Notes: generated by a model from the sequence alone, not told the origin. Counted from the first letter of the stretch, positions 1-10,033 are shown. The stretch is 52,721 nt of DNA from HRBIN30 sp964534275 (GCA_964534275.1 CAZHQG010000022.1:1-52721), one strand, 5' to 3'. Numbers and translations: made by a program.

Positions 1-80
1 CGTACGACCACTGCCCCGACGGGCGGGTTCGGCCGCGTGGCCCCAGCGCCGCGCCAACCCCATCGTACAGCGAGGCGCAT
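1..80 (-). CDS. ribD: RibD, riboflavin deaminase/reductase (N-terminal fragment, cut by window edge)
   Basis: Only the first 26 codons are inside the window. From the ATG at 80 they read MRLAVRWGWRGAG, then ATRPNPPVGAVVV. The R-G-x-G-x-T-x-PNPPVGAVVV pattern is the recognisable start of the RibD deaminase domain, which deaminates the pyrimidine intermediate in the second step of riboflavin synthesis. It begins 34 bp after the nrdR stop and is the last visible member of the minus-strand operon; nrdR-ribD adjacency is common in proteobacteria. No Shine-Dalgarno is visible. The codons just upstream (ERNDRRF) also look RibD-like but contain no usual start codon. Most of the gene lies outside the window. 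Confidence 0.75.
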   Translation of the reverse strand, partial: MRLAVRWGWRGAGATRPNPPVGAVVV

Positions 81-114
81 GAAGCGGCGGTCGTTGCGCT
101 CGGCGGCTGAAGTT

Positions 115-594
115 TTAGCCTTTTTGCTTTCGTCCTTTGCCACGTTCTTTCATCAAGCGCTGCAGCTCGCGCATGAACTCGTCGACGTCTTTGAACTCCC
201 GGTAGACAGAGGCAAAGCGCACGTAGGCAACTTGGTCCAAGCGGTGGAGTTCACGCATTGCAGCTTCGCCAATGAGCGTGCTTGGCACTTCCTTTTCGCC
301 GCGTTCTTGCAACGTTTGCTCGATGCGGTCAGCAATTTGCTCGATGGCGGCCATGCTCACCGGGCGTTTCTCGCACGCCTTTTTGAGCCCCGCGAGCACT
401 TTCTGACGGTCGTAGGGTTCGCGCCGCCCGTCTTTTTTGACCACTACGGGAAGCGTTTCCTCCACGCGCTCGTAGGTGGTAAAGCGGCGGTCGCACGCCT
501 CGCACACGCGCCGCCGACGAATCGTGTGGCCATCCTTGCTCAAGCGCGAATCGATCACGTGATTGCCTAGGTGATGACAAAACGGGCACTTCAT
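115..594 (-). CDS. nrdR: NrdR, transcriptional repressor of ribonucleotide reductase genes
   Basis: A 159-residue protein of the usual NrdR length. The N-terminal zinc ribbon is complete (C3-PF-C6 and C31-EA-C34), followed by the family signature RRRVCEACDRRFTTYERVE. An ATP-cone domain fills roughly residues 49-139 (VVKKDGRREPYDRQKVLAGL and onward). NrdR senses ATP/dATP through the cone and represses nrd operons. It lies 60 bp after purF and just before ribD, so it is probably co-transcribed with purine genes. I see no strong ribosome-binding site; the ATG is chosen because the zinc ribbon begins immediately after it. Confidence 0.97.
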   Translation of the reverse strand: MKCPFCHHLGNHVIDSRLSKDGHTIRRRRVCEACDRRFTTYERVEETLPVVVKKDGRREPYDRQKVLAGLKKACEKRPVSMAAIEQIADRIEQTLQERGEKEVPSTLIGEAAMRELHRLDQVAYVRFASVYREFKDVDEFMRELQRLMKERGKGRKQKG

Positions 595-654
595 GGGGGT
601 TCGCTGGCACCTCGGGGCCTTACCGCCGCGGTCGCCTGTTCGGACCCCCGCAGC

Positions 655-2109
655 TCAGACCTCGGCCACCTCGAACAGCCATAGCTGGTTCTTCCGCCCG
701 AGATCGGTCACCGGCACCGGGTAGCGGCCGGTAAAGCATGCATCGCAAAAGCCCCGCGATTCTCCCTTCCCGAGGAAGGCGTACAGCCCTTCTTCGCTCA
801 AGTACCCGAGCGAGTCGGCGGTGATGAACCGGCAAATTTCTTCCACGGGCCACCGCGCGGCAACCAATTCCTCTTTGGTCGGTGTGTCCACACCGTAAAA
901 GCAAGAAGCAATCGTCGGGGGCGAACTAATGCGCATGTGCACGGCTGTAGCCCCAGCTTGTCGCACCATTTGCACGATTTTTTTGCTCGTCGTACCGCGC
1001 ACGATCGAGTCGTCGACAATCACCACACGCTTGCCTCGCAACACGTCGGGTTGGGCGTTGAGCTTCACCTTCACACCAAAGTGCCGAATCGAGTCCCGAG
1101 GTTCGATGAATGTACGCCCGACGTAATGGTTGCGGATCAAGCCCATCTCGAAGGGCAGCCCCGATTCTTCCGCATAGCCCAAGGCGGCCGGCACACCCGA
1201 GTCGGGCACGGGAACGACAATGTCCGCGTCGGCCGGTTGTTCGCGTGCCAGTTGCCGGCCCAGCTCCTTGCGCACTTCGTACACATTGCGGCCGAACACT
1301 TTGCTGTCCGGCCGGGCAAAGTACACGTATTCGAACACGCAAGCAGCGCGCGGCTGCCGAGGGAACGGGCGTCGCGTTTCCAACCCAGCAGCGGAAATGC
1401 ACAGTACCTCGCCCGGTTCCACTTCGCGCTCGTACGTCGCGCCAATCAAATCGAGGGCGCACGTTTCCGAAGCGACAATCCAGGCATCGCGCACGCGTCC
1501 GAGCACCAGCGGGCGAAATCCGTGCGGATCGCGCGCTGCCAGCAGTTCGCGCGGGGTGAGGAACACTAACGAGTACGCACCGCGCACTTGCCCTAACGCG
1601 GCGCATACCCGGTCGATCGTGCGCTCCCCCTTGGCGTTTGCCATCAGATGGATGATGACCTCGGTGTCGACATTCGACTGGAAAATCGAGCCTCCCGCCT
1701 CCAGTTGTTCGCGCAGCTCGAGCGCGTTGACCAAGTTCCCGTTGTGCGCCACGGCAAGGCCGCCCCGGCCGTACTCGACCACGAATGGCTGCGTGTTCTT
1801 GAGCAGGGTTTGCCCCGAGGTGGAGTAACGGTTGTGGCCGATCGCGGCCGAGCCCTTCAGTTGGCGGATGATACTTTCCGGAAAGACGTCGGCCACCAGA
1901 CCTAGACCCCGATGCGACAGCAGCATCCCTTCGTGCGCAGAAACGATTCCCGAACCTTCTTGCCCGCGATGTTGCATTGCGTACAAGCTCAGGTACACGA
2001 GGTTCGCAGCTTCCGGGTGGCCAAACACCCCAACCACTGCGCACTTTTCCCCGAATCCATCCTGCTCGCCCAAGGGCATCTCGAAGCGGGAGTTCGTTCG
2101 TGCAGTCAT
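655..2109 (-). CDS. purF: PurF, amidophosphoribosyltransferase
   Basis: A 484-residue enzyme for the first committed step of purine synthesis, transferring glutamine ammonia to PRPP. The frame stays open further upstream, but homology starts at MTARTNSRF and that ATG overlaps the purL stop as ATGA, giving tight translational coupling. The glutaminase nucleophile is expected at Cys23 (EKCAVVGVFG), so about 22 residues would be removed as a propeptide. The PRPP loop is VVIVDDSIVRGTTSKK. Cysteines in ACVFEYVYF, ASCFYGVD and GFCDACF match the four ligands of the Bacillus-type [4Fe-4S] enzyme, suggesting that class rather than the cluster-free E. coli type. Confidence 0.96.
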   Translation of the reverse strand: MTARTNSRFEMPLGEQDGFGEKCAVVGVFGHPEAANLVYLSLYAMQHRGQEGSGIVSAHEGMLLSHRGLGLVADVFPESIIRQLKGSAAIGHNRYSTSGQTLLKNTQPFVVEYGRGGLAVAHNGNLVNALELREQLEAGGSIFQSNVDTEVIIHLMANAKGERTIDRVCAALGQVRGAYSLVFLTPRELLAARDPHGFRPLVLGRVRDAWIVASETCALDLIGATYEREVEPGEVLCISAAGLETRRPFPRQPRAACVFEYVYFARPDSKVFGRNVYEVRKELGRQLAREQPADADIVVPVPDSGVPAALGYAEESGLPFEMGLIRNHYVGRTFIEPRDSIRHFGVKVKLNAQPDVLRGKRVVIVDDSIVRGTTSKKIVQMVRQAGATAVHMRISSPPTIASCFYGVDTPTKEELVAARWPVEEICRFITADSLGYLSEEGLYAFLGKGESRGFCDACFTGRYPVPVTDLGRKNQLWLFEVAEV

Positions 2110-4364
2110 TGTGCGTTCTTCCCCCCGTTGACCGCCGGGGATTCCATTCGCCGCGGGAGGGCGTTTTCCCACACCTGTCGAAGAGTGGCGCATTCGATGT
2201 CGATCCATGGGCTCACAACCAAGCGGCGCCCCCGCACCTCGCCCAGAACGGCACACGGGATACCCGCCTGTTGCGCCAAGTCGCGCAAGCGCCCCAAATG
2301 GCGCCGCTTCAGCGACAAGAGGATGCGCGACTGGCTTTCGCCAAACAGCAACGCGTCGACGCGCATCGATGCGGGCAGTTCGACCACTGCCCCGAGCGGA
2401 ACTTCGGGATGGCTGATACAGCACTCCGCCAAGGCAACCGCCAGCCCTCCTTCGCTGACGTCATGCGCCGACGACACCAGCCCTTCGCGAATTGCGCGAC
2501 GACACACCTCTTGAACCTTGCGTTCGACCGCCAAGTCGATCCACGGCGGCACGCCCGCAACTTTCTGGTGGATCACTGCCAGGTACTCGCTTGCCCCAAG
2601 CTCCTCGCGTGTTTGCCCGAGCAGCACGATCGCGTCCCCTTCGGCTTTGAACCACTGTGTGGTGTACATGCGGACCGGCTCGATCAAGCCAACCATCGCA
2701 ATGGTGGGTGTGGGTGGGATCGGATGGCCTTCGGTTTCGTTGTAAAAGCTCACGTTGCCACTGACCACCGGCACGCGCAACGCGACGCACGCGTCGCGAA
2801 TGCCGTGGATTGCCTCGACGAACTGCCACATGACTTCTGGCTTCTCCGGGTTGCCGAAATTCAAGCAGTCCGTCACGCCAATCGGCTCGGCCCCTGCACA
2901 CACCACGTTGCGCGCTGCCTCAGCCACGGCAATCACGGCCCCGACGTACGGGTCTTGCAGGCAATACCGGCTGTTGCAGTCGACACTGAGCGCCAGACCT
3001 TTATCGGTCCCTTTGACCCGTAACACGGCCGCGTCGCTTCCCGGACCAACCACCGTGTTTCCCTGCACCAACCAATCGTACTGGCGATAGATCCACGCTT
3101 TGCTGGCCAGGTTTGGCGAATCGAGCAAGCGCAGCAACGTATCGTTCCAGTCGGACGGATAGGGAAGATCGGCCAAGTGCAACCGCTGGCGGTCGTCCAA
3201 ATCCGCTGGCACGCGCACGGGCCGATCATAAACGGGAGCTCGTTCCGTCAGGAGCGCTACCGGCAGGCACACGACCTCTCGGCCCCCGAACTGGGCACGC
3301 AACATGCCATCGTCCGTCACCTGGCCTACCACGACCGCGTCCAGGTCCCACTTGGCAAACACCTGTCGCACCTGCTCTTCGCAGCCTGCGCGGGCCACTA
3401 GTAACATGCGTTCTTGCGACTCGGAGAGCAAAATCTCGTACGGTGTCATGTCCCGCGCACGCGTGGGTACGCGGTCGAGATCGAGCCAAATCCCCGTGTT
3501 TCCCCGGGCTGCCATTTCTACACTCGAACTCGTCAGCCCAGCGGCGCCCATGTCCTGGATGGCAACAATGGCGTCTTGTTCCATCAATTCGAGGCACGCT
3601 TCCAGCAAGAGTTTTTCGGTAAACGGATCGCCCACCTGGACTGTGGGGCGCTTTGCTTCCGCTTCTCCACGAAACTCGGCCGAAGCCAGCAAGCTCGCGC
3701 CGTGAATGCCATCGCGTCCGGTCTTCGACCCCACGTACATGACCGGGTTTCCTGGGCCAGCGGCTCGGGCGCGAAAAATGCGGTTGGCCGGCAAAATCCC
3801 GATGGTGAAGGCGTTCACCAGGATGTTCGCATTGTACCCCGCATCGAAGTATGTATCGCCGCCGACGGTGGGAACGCCCACGCAGTTCCCGTAGCCCCCG
3901 ATGCCGGCCACGACGCCTTCCACCAAGTACCGCGTACGCGGGTGGTCGAAACTCCCGAACCGCAACGAGTCGAGATTCGCCACCGGCCGCGCCCCCATGG
4001 TGAACACATCGCGCAAGATCCCGCCGACGCCCGTCGCTGCGCCTTGGTAGGGCTCGACGTACGACGGATGGTTGTGGCTTTCGATTTTGAAGGCAACCGC
4101 AAGTCCATCCCCAATGTCGATCACACCCGCGTTTTCGCCGGGGCCTTGCAGCACCCGCGGCCCTGTCGAGGGCAGTTTGCGCAAGTGCACCCGCGAACTC
4201 TTGTAGCTGCAGTGCTCCGACCACATCACCGACACCACACCGAGTTCTACCAGGTTGGGGGCCCGGCCGAGTTCTCTACACAAGCGCTGGAATTCCTCGG
4301 GGGTCAACCCGTGCTCGATTGCGTGATACTCGTCGACCGGACGAAGAAGTTGCTCCAAGTTCAT
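2106..4364 (-). CDS. purL: PurL, phosphoribosylformylglycinamidine synthase large subunit (small-PurL type)
   Basis: A 752-residue protein with the length of the short PurL that works with separate PurS and PurQ subunits, rather than the ~1300-residue fused enzyme. It makes FGAM from FGAR using ATP and ammonia delivered by PurQ. Recognisable motifs include VMWSEHCSYKSS near residue 50 and KIESHNHPS (ATP/FGAR site), then GVGGILRDVFTMGARP and the second-half signatures CLNFGNPEKPEV and SAHDVSEGGLAVALAE. Its ATG shares one base with the purQ stop (TGATG), and its own stop overlaps the purF start, so purQ-purL-purF look translationally coupled. Confidence 0.97.
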   Translation of the reverse strand: MNLEQLLRPVDEYHAIEHGLTPEEFQRLCRELGRAPNLVELGVVSVMWSEHCSYKSSRVHLRKLPSTGPRVLQGPGENAGVIDIGDGLAVAFKIESHNHPSYVEPYQGAATGVGGILRDVFTMGARPVANLDSLRFGSFDHPRTRYLVEGVVAGIGGYGNCVGVPTVGGDTYFDAGYNANILVNAFTIGILPANRIFRARAAGPGNPVMYVGSKTGRDGIHGASLLASAEFRGEAEAKRPTVQVGDPFTEKLLLEACLELMEQDAIVAIQDMGAAGLTSSSVEMAARGNTGIWLDLDRVPTRARDMTPYEILLSESQERMLLVARAGCEEQVRQVFAKWDLDAVVVGQVTDDGMLRAQFGGREVVCLPVALLTERAPVYDRPVRVPADLDDRQRLHLADLPYPSDWNDTLLRLLDSPNLASKAWIYRQYDWLVQGNTVVGPGSDAAVLRVKGTDKGLALSVDCNSRYCLQDPYVGAVIAVAEAARNVVCAGAEPIGVTDCLNFGNPEKPEVMWQFVEAIHGIRDACVALRVPVVSGNVSFYNETEGHPIPPTPTIAMVGLIEPVRMYTTQWFKAEGDAIVLLGQTREELGASEYLAVIHQKVAGVPPWIDLAVERKVQEVCRRAIREGLVSSAHDVSEGGLAVALAECCISHPEVPLGAVVELPASMRVDALLFGESQSRILLSLKRRHLGRLRDLAQQAGIPCAVLGEVRGRRLVVSPWIDIECATLRQVWENALPRRMESPAVNGGKNAQ

Positions 4365-5095
4365 CAGTGCCCCGGTGCTACAGCGGTCTGGTCCGCGGAG
4401 CGCACGTTCCGGAACGAGGCCACGACCGACTGGAAGAGTTTCAGCCCATCATCGCTTCCCATCCATTTTTCTACGGCATGCTCGGGATGGGGCATGAGAC
4501 CGAATACGTTGCGCTGTTCGTTGACAATGCCAGCAATGTTCCCCATCGACCCGTTCGGGTTGGCTTCGGGGGTCACGCGCCCATTGGCATCCACGTAGCG
4601 CAAAATCACTTGTCGATTGCGCTCGAGCCGCTCGAGCGTCGCCGGGTCTAACACGTAACATCCCTCGCCGTGCTTGATGGGGATCCGCAGCACTTCTCCT
4701 CGCCGGCAAAGGTGCGTAAACGGAGTGTCGGTTTCTTCCACACGCACATAAGCAGGAGCGCACACGAAGCGGCGGTCGCGGTTGCGCACGAGCGCTCCCG
4801 GTAGCAGTCCGGCTTCGCACAGCACCTGGAACCCGTTGCAAATTCCCCACACCAATCCGCCCGCGGCGGCAAACTCGACGACTTTTTCCATCACCGGCGA
4901 GAACCGCGCCATTGCTCCGCAACGCAAGTAGTCGCCGTAGGAAAAACCACCTGGAAGCACCACCACGTCGACACCCTGCAAGTCGGTGTCCTTGTGCCAC
5001 AGGCGCACCGCTGGTTCGCACAGCACTTGCTCGATCGCCCACAACGTGTCGCGATCGTCGTTCGAACCGGGAAACGTTACGACACCCCAACGCAT
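4364..5095 (-). CDS. purQ: PurQ, glutaminase subunit of FGAM synthase
   Basis: A 243-residue class I glutamine amidotransferase supplying ammonia to PurL. The start MRWGVVTFPGSNDDRDT is chosen because PurQ proteins begin this way; the frame is open far upstream but that stretch is not conserved. The nucleophile elbow is GLVWGICNGFQVLCEAGLL (Cys in GICNG), and the catalytic His/Glu lie in the C-terminal LMPHPEHAVE. VVLPGGFSYGDYLRCG is the oxyanion-strand motif. It follows purS by 11 bp and overlaps the purL start by one base, as expected for genes encoding subunits of one complex. Confidence 0.96.
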   Translation of the reverse strand: MRWGVVTFPGSNDDRDTLWAIEQVLCEPAVRLWHKDTDLQGVDVVVLPGGFSYGDYLRCGAMARFSPVMEKVVEFAAAGGLVWGICNGFQVLCEAGLLPGALVRNRDRRFVCAPAYVRVEETDTPFTHLCRRGEVLRIPIKHGEGCYVLDPATLERLERNRQVILRYVDANGRVTPEANPNGSMGNIAGIVNEQRNVFGLMPHPEHAVEKWMGSDDGLKLFQSVVASFRNVRSADQTAVAPGH

Positions 5096-5106
5096 CGTTA
5101 CCTCGT

Positions 5107-5349
5107 TTATTCTTCGATTTCGAACGAAAAGTCCTCGATCACTCCGTTGGCGAGGAGCTTTTGGCACATGGCCCGAGTGCGCTCTCGCGCTTGCTCGCGA
5201 TCGACCCCCGCAAGTTCCAGCTCGATGAGTTTCCCCACCCGGGCATCGGCCACCTCGGTAAACCCCAACGCGTGGAGCGAGCGTGCAACCGCTTTTCCTT
5301 GCGGGTCGAGCACCTCTGGTTTTGGCATCACGAATACCCGAGCACGCAT
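5107..5349 (-). CDS. purS: PurS, small structural subunit of FGAM synthase
   Basis: An 80-residue protein starting at an internal ATG of a longer open frame (MRARVFVMPKPEVLDPQG). This length and the pattern PKPEVLDPQGKAV...LGF..V.D.RVGK are those of PurS, which bridges PurQ to PurL. The C terminus has a run of acidic residues (IEDFSFEIEE). It sits between purC and purQ with 11 bp on each side, a usual order in bacteria using the three-subunit enzyme. Only the start codon is uncertain, because no strong ribosome-binding site is visible. Confidence 0.93.
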   Translation of the reverse strand: MRARVFVMPKPEVLDPQGKAVARSLHALGFTEVADARVGKLIELELAGVDREQARERTRAMCQKLLANGVIEDFSFEIEE

Positions 5350-5360
5350 GAACCGTCTCC

Positions 5361-6071
<711 letters not shown>

Positions 6072-6199
6072 GGTTTTCCTCGAGCGTTGCTCGTTCAGGG
6101 CTCTTGTCGCCCCGGGGGCCAATTGCAATCGGCAATCGACCTGGGAACCGTGCCTTCTTTCGTAGCGTGCCGGCAGCCTCGCGTCATCCCCACGTGCAG

Positions 6200-6733
6200 T
6201 CACTTCCCCGTGTGGCCAAATCCCCCGGAACCGCGCGCCGTGGATTCGAGCTCCGCCACCTCGCACCACTGCACCCGCACCACGGGGGCAACGACGAGTT
6301 GGGCGATGCGATCGCCGGGCTGGATGGTCACCGGCTCTCTCCCAAGGTTCACCAACACGACTTGGATTTCTCCCCGGTAATCGGAATCGATCGTGCCGGG
6401 GCTGTTGAGCAGGGTGACGCCGCTGCGCCACGCCCACCCGGAGCGCGGCCTCACCTGGCCTTCGAATCCCGGCGGCAAGGCAATCGCAATACCGGTCGGC
6501 ACCAAGGCTCGGTCGCCGGGAGCAAGCGTGATTGGTTCGTCGAGATCGGCAGCGAGGTCGACTCCAGCGGCTCCTTTCGTCGCATAGGCAGGCAACGGGA
6601 TGGCGTTCGGCCGGGCACGCACACGGCGAATCTGCACGAATACTGTGCCGCTTGGCCCGGCAAGCAAGCCCTCGCTGCAATCCGAGGCCCGCAAATCCGA
6701 AAGGGTTCGATTTGGCTCTGTCCGTTCCGCCAT
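6200..6733 (-). CDS. dut: Dut, dUTP diphosphatase
   Basis: A 177-residue trimeric-type dUTPase converting dUTP to dUMP plus pyrophosphate. All five motifs are present: AAGVDLAADL (55-64), RPRSGWAWRSG (95-105), GTIDSDYRGEIQV (113-125, catalytic Asp116), PGDRIAQLV (139-147) and the C-terminal arm RGSGGFGHTGK. The arm has H where S is usual. About 32 residues precede the normal start of the fold; the ATG at 6733 lies 3 nt after the upstream SDR stop, which favours coupling. A GTG at codon 33 (VQIRRVRARP) would give the usual length and is the alternative. Confidence 0.95.
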   Translation of the reverse strand: MAERTEPNRTLSDLRASDCSEGLLAGPSGTVFVQIRRVRARPNAIPLPAYATKGAAGVDLAADLDEPITLAPGDRALVPTGIAIALPPGFEGQVRPRSGWAWRSGVTLLNSPGTIDSDYRGEIQVVLVNLGREPVTIQPGDRIAQLVVAPVVRVQWCEVAELESTARGSGGFGHTGK

Positions 6734-6736
6734 GAT

Positions 6737-7507
6737 TCAGCGCACGCTCAAGCCCCCGTCGACTGGAATCACCGCACCGGTAACGTACGCACCCGCACGC
6801 GAGGCCAAGTAAAGGGCAATCCCGGCCATGTCTTCCGGCTCGCCGATGCGCCCGAGCGGACACGCAGCAATGATCGCGTCGCGAAAGCGCTCGAGCGTGG
6901 CCGCCATCATCTTGCTTTCGAAGGGCCCCGGCGCGACGGCGTTCACCGTGATGTTTCGCGGCGCCAGTTGCATGGCCAGCACACGGGTCAAGTGATGCAC
7001 CGCAGCCTTGCTGGCAGAATACGCGTACGTCTCCAAGAGCGGCACGCGCAGCCCGTCGATGGACCCGATGTTGATCACACGTGCAGGGTCGCCCGGACGT
7101 GCAGCGGCTTCGAGTTGCGGGAGCAACGCTCGCGTCAGGTGGAACACCGCTTTTACGTTCAAGGCCAACACTTTATCCCAGGCGCTGTCGGGGTACTCTT
7201 GAAGCGGGGCACCCCAATTCGCCCCCGCGTTGTTCACGAGAATGTGCAATGCCGGCTCCCGCGCGGCAAGCTCGCTTGCCAAGCGGCGGCATTCGGTTTC
7301 CGTGGACAAATCCGCCGGCAGAGGGATGCAGGTGCCGTAACGGGAGAGCTCTTCCGCCATGCGATTGCAGGCGTCGTGCTTGCGCGACGAGATATACACG
7401 CGCACACCGTTCTCCACGTACCCCCGCGCGATCATGGCACCAATGCCGCGCGAGCCTCCGGTGACAAGCGCCACCTTCCCCGACACATCGAACAAGTGTT
7501 TCATCAC
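6737..7507 (-). CDS. Short-chain dehydrogenase/reductase (FabG-like)
   Basis: A 256-residue classical SDR. It has the NAD(P)-binding glycine motif TGGSRGIG (16-23), the NNAG motif (92-95), catalytic Ser149 in NIGSID and the Y163-x-x-x-K167 pair in YAYSASK. The C terminus PVDGGLSVR is typical of FabG-type oxidoreductases. The arginines after the glycine motif (SSRK) are compatible with NADPH use. The substrate cannot be read from the sequence. It lies 12 bp downstream of a second SDR and 3 bp before dut, so it is in the same transcript as the purine genes. A direct role in nucleotide metabolism is not implied. Confidence 0.9.
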   Translation of the reverse strand: MMKHLFDVSGKVALVTGGSRGIGAMIARGYVENGVRVYISSRKHDACNRMAEELSRYGTCIPLPADLSTETECRRLASELAAREPALHILVNNAGANWGAPLQEYPDSAWDKVLALNVKAVFHLTRALLPQLEAAARPGDPARVINIGSIDGLRVPLLETYAYSASKAAVHHLTRVLAMQLAPRNITVNAVAPGPFESKMMAATLERFRDAIIAACPLGRIGEPEDMAGIALYLASRAGAYVTGAVIPVDGGLSVR

Positions 7508-7519
7508 CCCAGCCTCTCG

Positions 7520-8341
7520 TTACCAAAGATCCGGTTCGAACATCCGGTCGAGCCGCTCTGCGCGGCGTCGCAAAAAGTCCCGCTGTTCGGGGTGGGTCAA
7601 GATGTACAAGTCGCGCCGCTCGATGCCACGCACCACTCGCCGCGCCACTTCTTCCGGCGGGATCACACCGCCTTTCATCGCTTCCGCAGGGGGCAGCAGC
7701 GGTTCGACGCCGGGCGGGCGCAACTGCTGCGGCCGAAGGCGAATGGAGTTTTCGTTAATCCGCGTGTCCACGATCATCGGGCACAACACGCTCACTCCAA
7801 TCCCGAGGGGCTTGAGCTCACGATACAGGGCTTCGCTCAGCCCGACCACGGCAAACTTCGACGCACAGTAAACTCCGAGCCACTCCATGCCTACGAGACC
7901 TGCCATCGAGGCGGTGTTGACGATGTGCCCGCCCTGCCCTTGCTCGAGCAACATCGGCAAGAACGCCTCGATGCCGTGCACGACCCCCCAAAAGTTCACC
8001 CCCATGACAAACTGCCAGTCTTCGTACTTCGCCTCGCGCAACGGGCCAAACACCGCAACTCCAGCATTGTTGCACACCAAGTGCACCCCGCCGAAACGTT
8101 GGCGCACTTCGGCGGCCAAGGACTGCATACTCGTTCGCGAGGTCACGTCGGTGACCACCCCAACGACCTCCCCGCCCCCAGCGCGTAGTTCCCCAGCCAC
8201 GCGCTCCAGCGCCTCGGCATCCAAATCGGCCAGCACCACTCGTGCTCCACGATCCAAAAAGGCACGAGCCATGGCGCGCCCGATGCCACCGGCACCACCC
8301 GTGATCACGGCAACTCGTCCCGCAAACGGATCCGCTTCCAT
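7520..8341 (-). CDS. Short-chain dehydrogenase/reductase
   Basis: A 273-residue SDR starting at MEADPFAGRVAVITGG; the open frame upstream of this point is not SDR-like. The glycine motif TGGAGGIG spans 14-21, NNAG 91-94, catalytic Ser145 (NTASM) and Y158-CAS-K162. ADLDAE after the second strand suggests NAD preference. The C-terminal ~70 residues (RINENSIRLRPQQL and the charged end RRRAERLDRMFEPDLW) are longer than in FabG and resemble uncharacterised SDRs of mycobacteria and deltaproteobacteria. It is the first gene of the long minus-strand run that ends at ribD. The substrate is unknown. Confidence 0.88.
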   Translation of the reverse strand: MEADPFAGRVAVITGGAGGIGRAMARAFLDRGARVVLADLDAEALERVAGELRAGGGEVVGVVTDVTSRTSMQSLAAEVRQRFGGVHLVCNNAGVAVFGPLREAKYEDWQFVMGVNFWGVVHGIEAFLPMLLEQGQGGHIVNTASMAGLVGMEWLGVYCASKFAVVGLSEALYRELKPLGIGVSVLCPMIVDTRINENSIRLRPQQLRPPGVEPLLPPAEAMKGGVIPPEEVARRVVRGIERRDLYILTHPEQRDFLRRRAERLDRMFEPDLW

Positions 8342-8928
8342 GGCTGCCCGCGTAGCACGTTGCCGTGCCAGCGCCAACAATCGTGGAAGTCCACACAACA
8401 CCCAGGCCGCTCGTTGGGCGATCCCGCGCTTCTGACCCAGGGCACTGTGCTCGACTTCACAAGGGCAACGCTGCGGGCTTGCTTGCGCCTTGTTGCCACT
8501 CACGGATGCAGCCCATGCGTTCGCATGCCCGTACCAGCCGATGGAGCGAACCCAATACGCTGCATCTGCGGTCCCACACGACCGGCCGTACGAAGGTCGG
8601 GGCGGACGCACTCGCTGGAGGCATCTCGCTTCCGTTCCCGAACGAGCCACCGGTGGCGGAAGCAACGAACTCGAGCCTTCGGCCCAACATCTGCCAACGA
8701 AGATCGGACGTGAATCGCCCCTCGCGAGGGGGCTCGCAGGTCTACAGTCAGCCACTACTACGTGTGCAGCGCCGGAGCGCGTTGCATCCGCGTTGGCCCT
8801 AGGCTACGTGCGCGTGCGCTTCGCCACTACGGAACACGAAGAAGGCCACTGGGGTGTTCGAGTTCAGGACGTTGGTTCGCTTTCCACTGTGCGCAAACGG
8901 TCGGGGGCGAGTGTAAACAGAGGGTCCC
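8342..8928. other. 587-bp intergenic region between divergent operons
   Basis: This gap separates the minus-strand SDR/purine run from the plus-strand aromatic operon and should hold promoters for both. I find no convincing -35/-10 pair, RNA gene or coding frame with recognisable protein features. One 14-base perfect palindrome (ccccTCGCGAgggg) lies at 8718-8731; it could be a regulatory or transcript-end structure, but nothing else supports a role. Confidence 0.5.
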
Positions 8929-10017
8929 GTGCGACGACCGACTTCCATCGACGACCTGCGTGCCCGCATCGACGAGATCGATCTCAAAATCTTGTCTCTG
9001 CTGAACCGGCGAGCGCGGCTGGCGCGCGAAATTGGCGAGCACAAGCGGCGGCAAAACGCGGCCGTGTACGCTCCAGCACGCGAGAAGCACATTTTTGCGC
9101 GGCTACTACGCGCCAATGCAGGGCCGTTGCGGGCCGAGCAAGTGCGGAGCATTTTCCGGGAAATTATCAGTGCCTGTCTCGCGTTGGAGCAACCGCTCAA
9201 AATTGCTTGCCTAGGGCCGCTCGGCACTTTTTCCCACCAAGCTGTAGTCCAGCAATTCGGCAGCCAAACCAGCATCCTTCCCGTGCCGACAATTCCGGAA
9301 GTGTTCGACGAGGTGGAACACCACCGCGCCGACTACGGCGTCGTGCCCGTGGAAAACTCCACGGAGGGCGTGGTGGCCGTGACGCTTGATCGACTGGCGG
9401 AGTCGTCGCTTACGATCAAGGCCGAAATTCAGCTGCGGATCGAGCACTGTTTGCTGTCGCGCGTCCTTCGCTTGGAAGACGTCGAGCTTGTCGTCGGGCA
9501 CCCACAGGCACTCGCACAGTGCCGCATGTGGCTCCGGCAGCATCTGCCGCAAGTGCCCCAAGCCGAGGCTGCAAGCACGGCAGCTGCGGCCCAGCGGGCC
9601 CAACACGAGCGTGGCGTCGCGGCGGTCGCGAGCAAACTCGCCGCGGCGCTTTACGACTTGCACGTGCTTGCGGAAAACATCCAGGATCTCGCCAACAATT
9701 TTACGCGGTTTTTGGTGCTGGGAACCGATGGGTTCGGGCGGCCAAGCGGCGACGACAAAACGTCGATCGTCTTGTCGACGCGCCACGAGGCGGGGGCGTT
9801 GTACCGTGTGCTGCAGCCGTTTGCCGAACACGGGGTAAGCTTGTGCAACATCGAGTCGCGCCCGTTGCGGAACCGGCCCTGGGAGTACTTGTTTTTCCTC
9901 GACATGGTCGGACATGTAGAAGAGCCTCACGTAGCCAAGGCCTTGGAGGCGGTGGAGCAGCGTTCCCTGTTCTGCAAGGTGTTAGGGTCCTATCCGGCCG
10001 CGGCTCGCCCGCGATAA
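8929..10017 (+). CDS. pheA: PheA, bifunctional chorismate mutase / prephenate dehydratase (P-protein)
   Basis: A 362-residue P-protein from a GTG start preceded by AGAGGG. The AroQ-type chorismate mutase spans about 5-85 (LRARIDEIDLKILSLLNRRA). Prephenate dehydratase spans about 92-272, with GPLGTFSHQA, VPVENSTEGVV and the catalytic NNFTRFLVLG. The ACT domain follows, with GALYRVLQPF and the Phe-binding ESRPLRNRPWEY, so feedback inhibition by phenylalanine is expected. The protein converts chorismate to phenylpyruvate. It heads an operon with hisC, tyrA and aroA, and ends 16 bp before hisC. Confidence 0.96.
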   Translation: MRRPTSIDDLRARIDEIDLKILSLLNRRARLAREIGEHKRRQNAAVYAPAREKHIFARLLRANAGPLRAEQVRSIFREIISACLALEQPLKIACLGPLGTFSHQAVVQQFGSQTSILPVPTIPEVFDEVEHHRADYGVVPVENSTEGVVAVTLDRLAESSLTIKAEIQLRIEHCLLSRVLRLEDVELVVGHPQALAQCRMWLRQHLPQVPQAEAASTAAAAQRAQHERGVAAVASKLAAALYDLHVLAENIQDLANNFTRFLVLGTDGFGRPSGDDKTSIVLSTRHEAGALYRVLQPFAEHGVSLCNIESRPLRNRPWEYLFFLDMVGHVEEPHVAKALEAVEQRSLFCKVLGSYPAAARPR

Positions 10018-10033
10018 CGCAACAGCGACCAGC

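Noticed and set aside
37..570. Long plus-strand open frame opposite nrdR
   Set aside because: It mirrors nrdR, whose zinc ribbon and ATP-cone are unmistakable; the product lacks family features and is a high-GC antisense shadow.
655..2424. Extended purF frame starting at 2424
   Set aside because: The extra 105 codons lie inside purL and do not resemble PurF; the ATG at 2109 is coupled to the purL stop.
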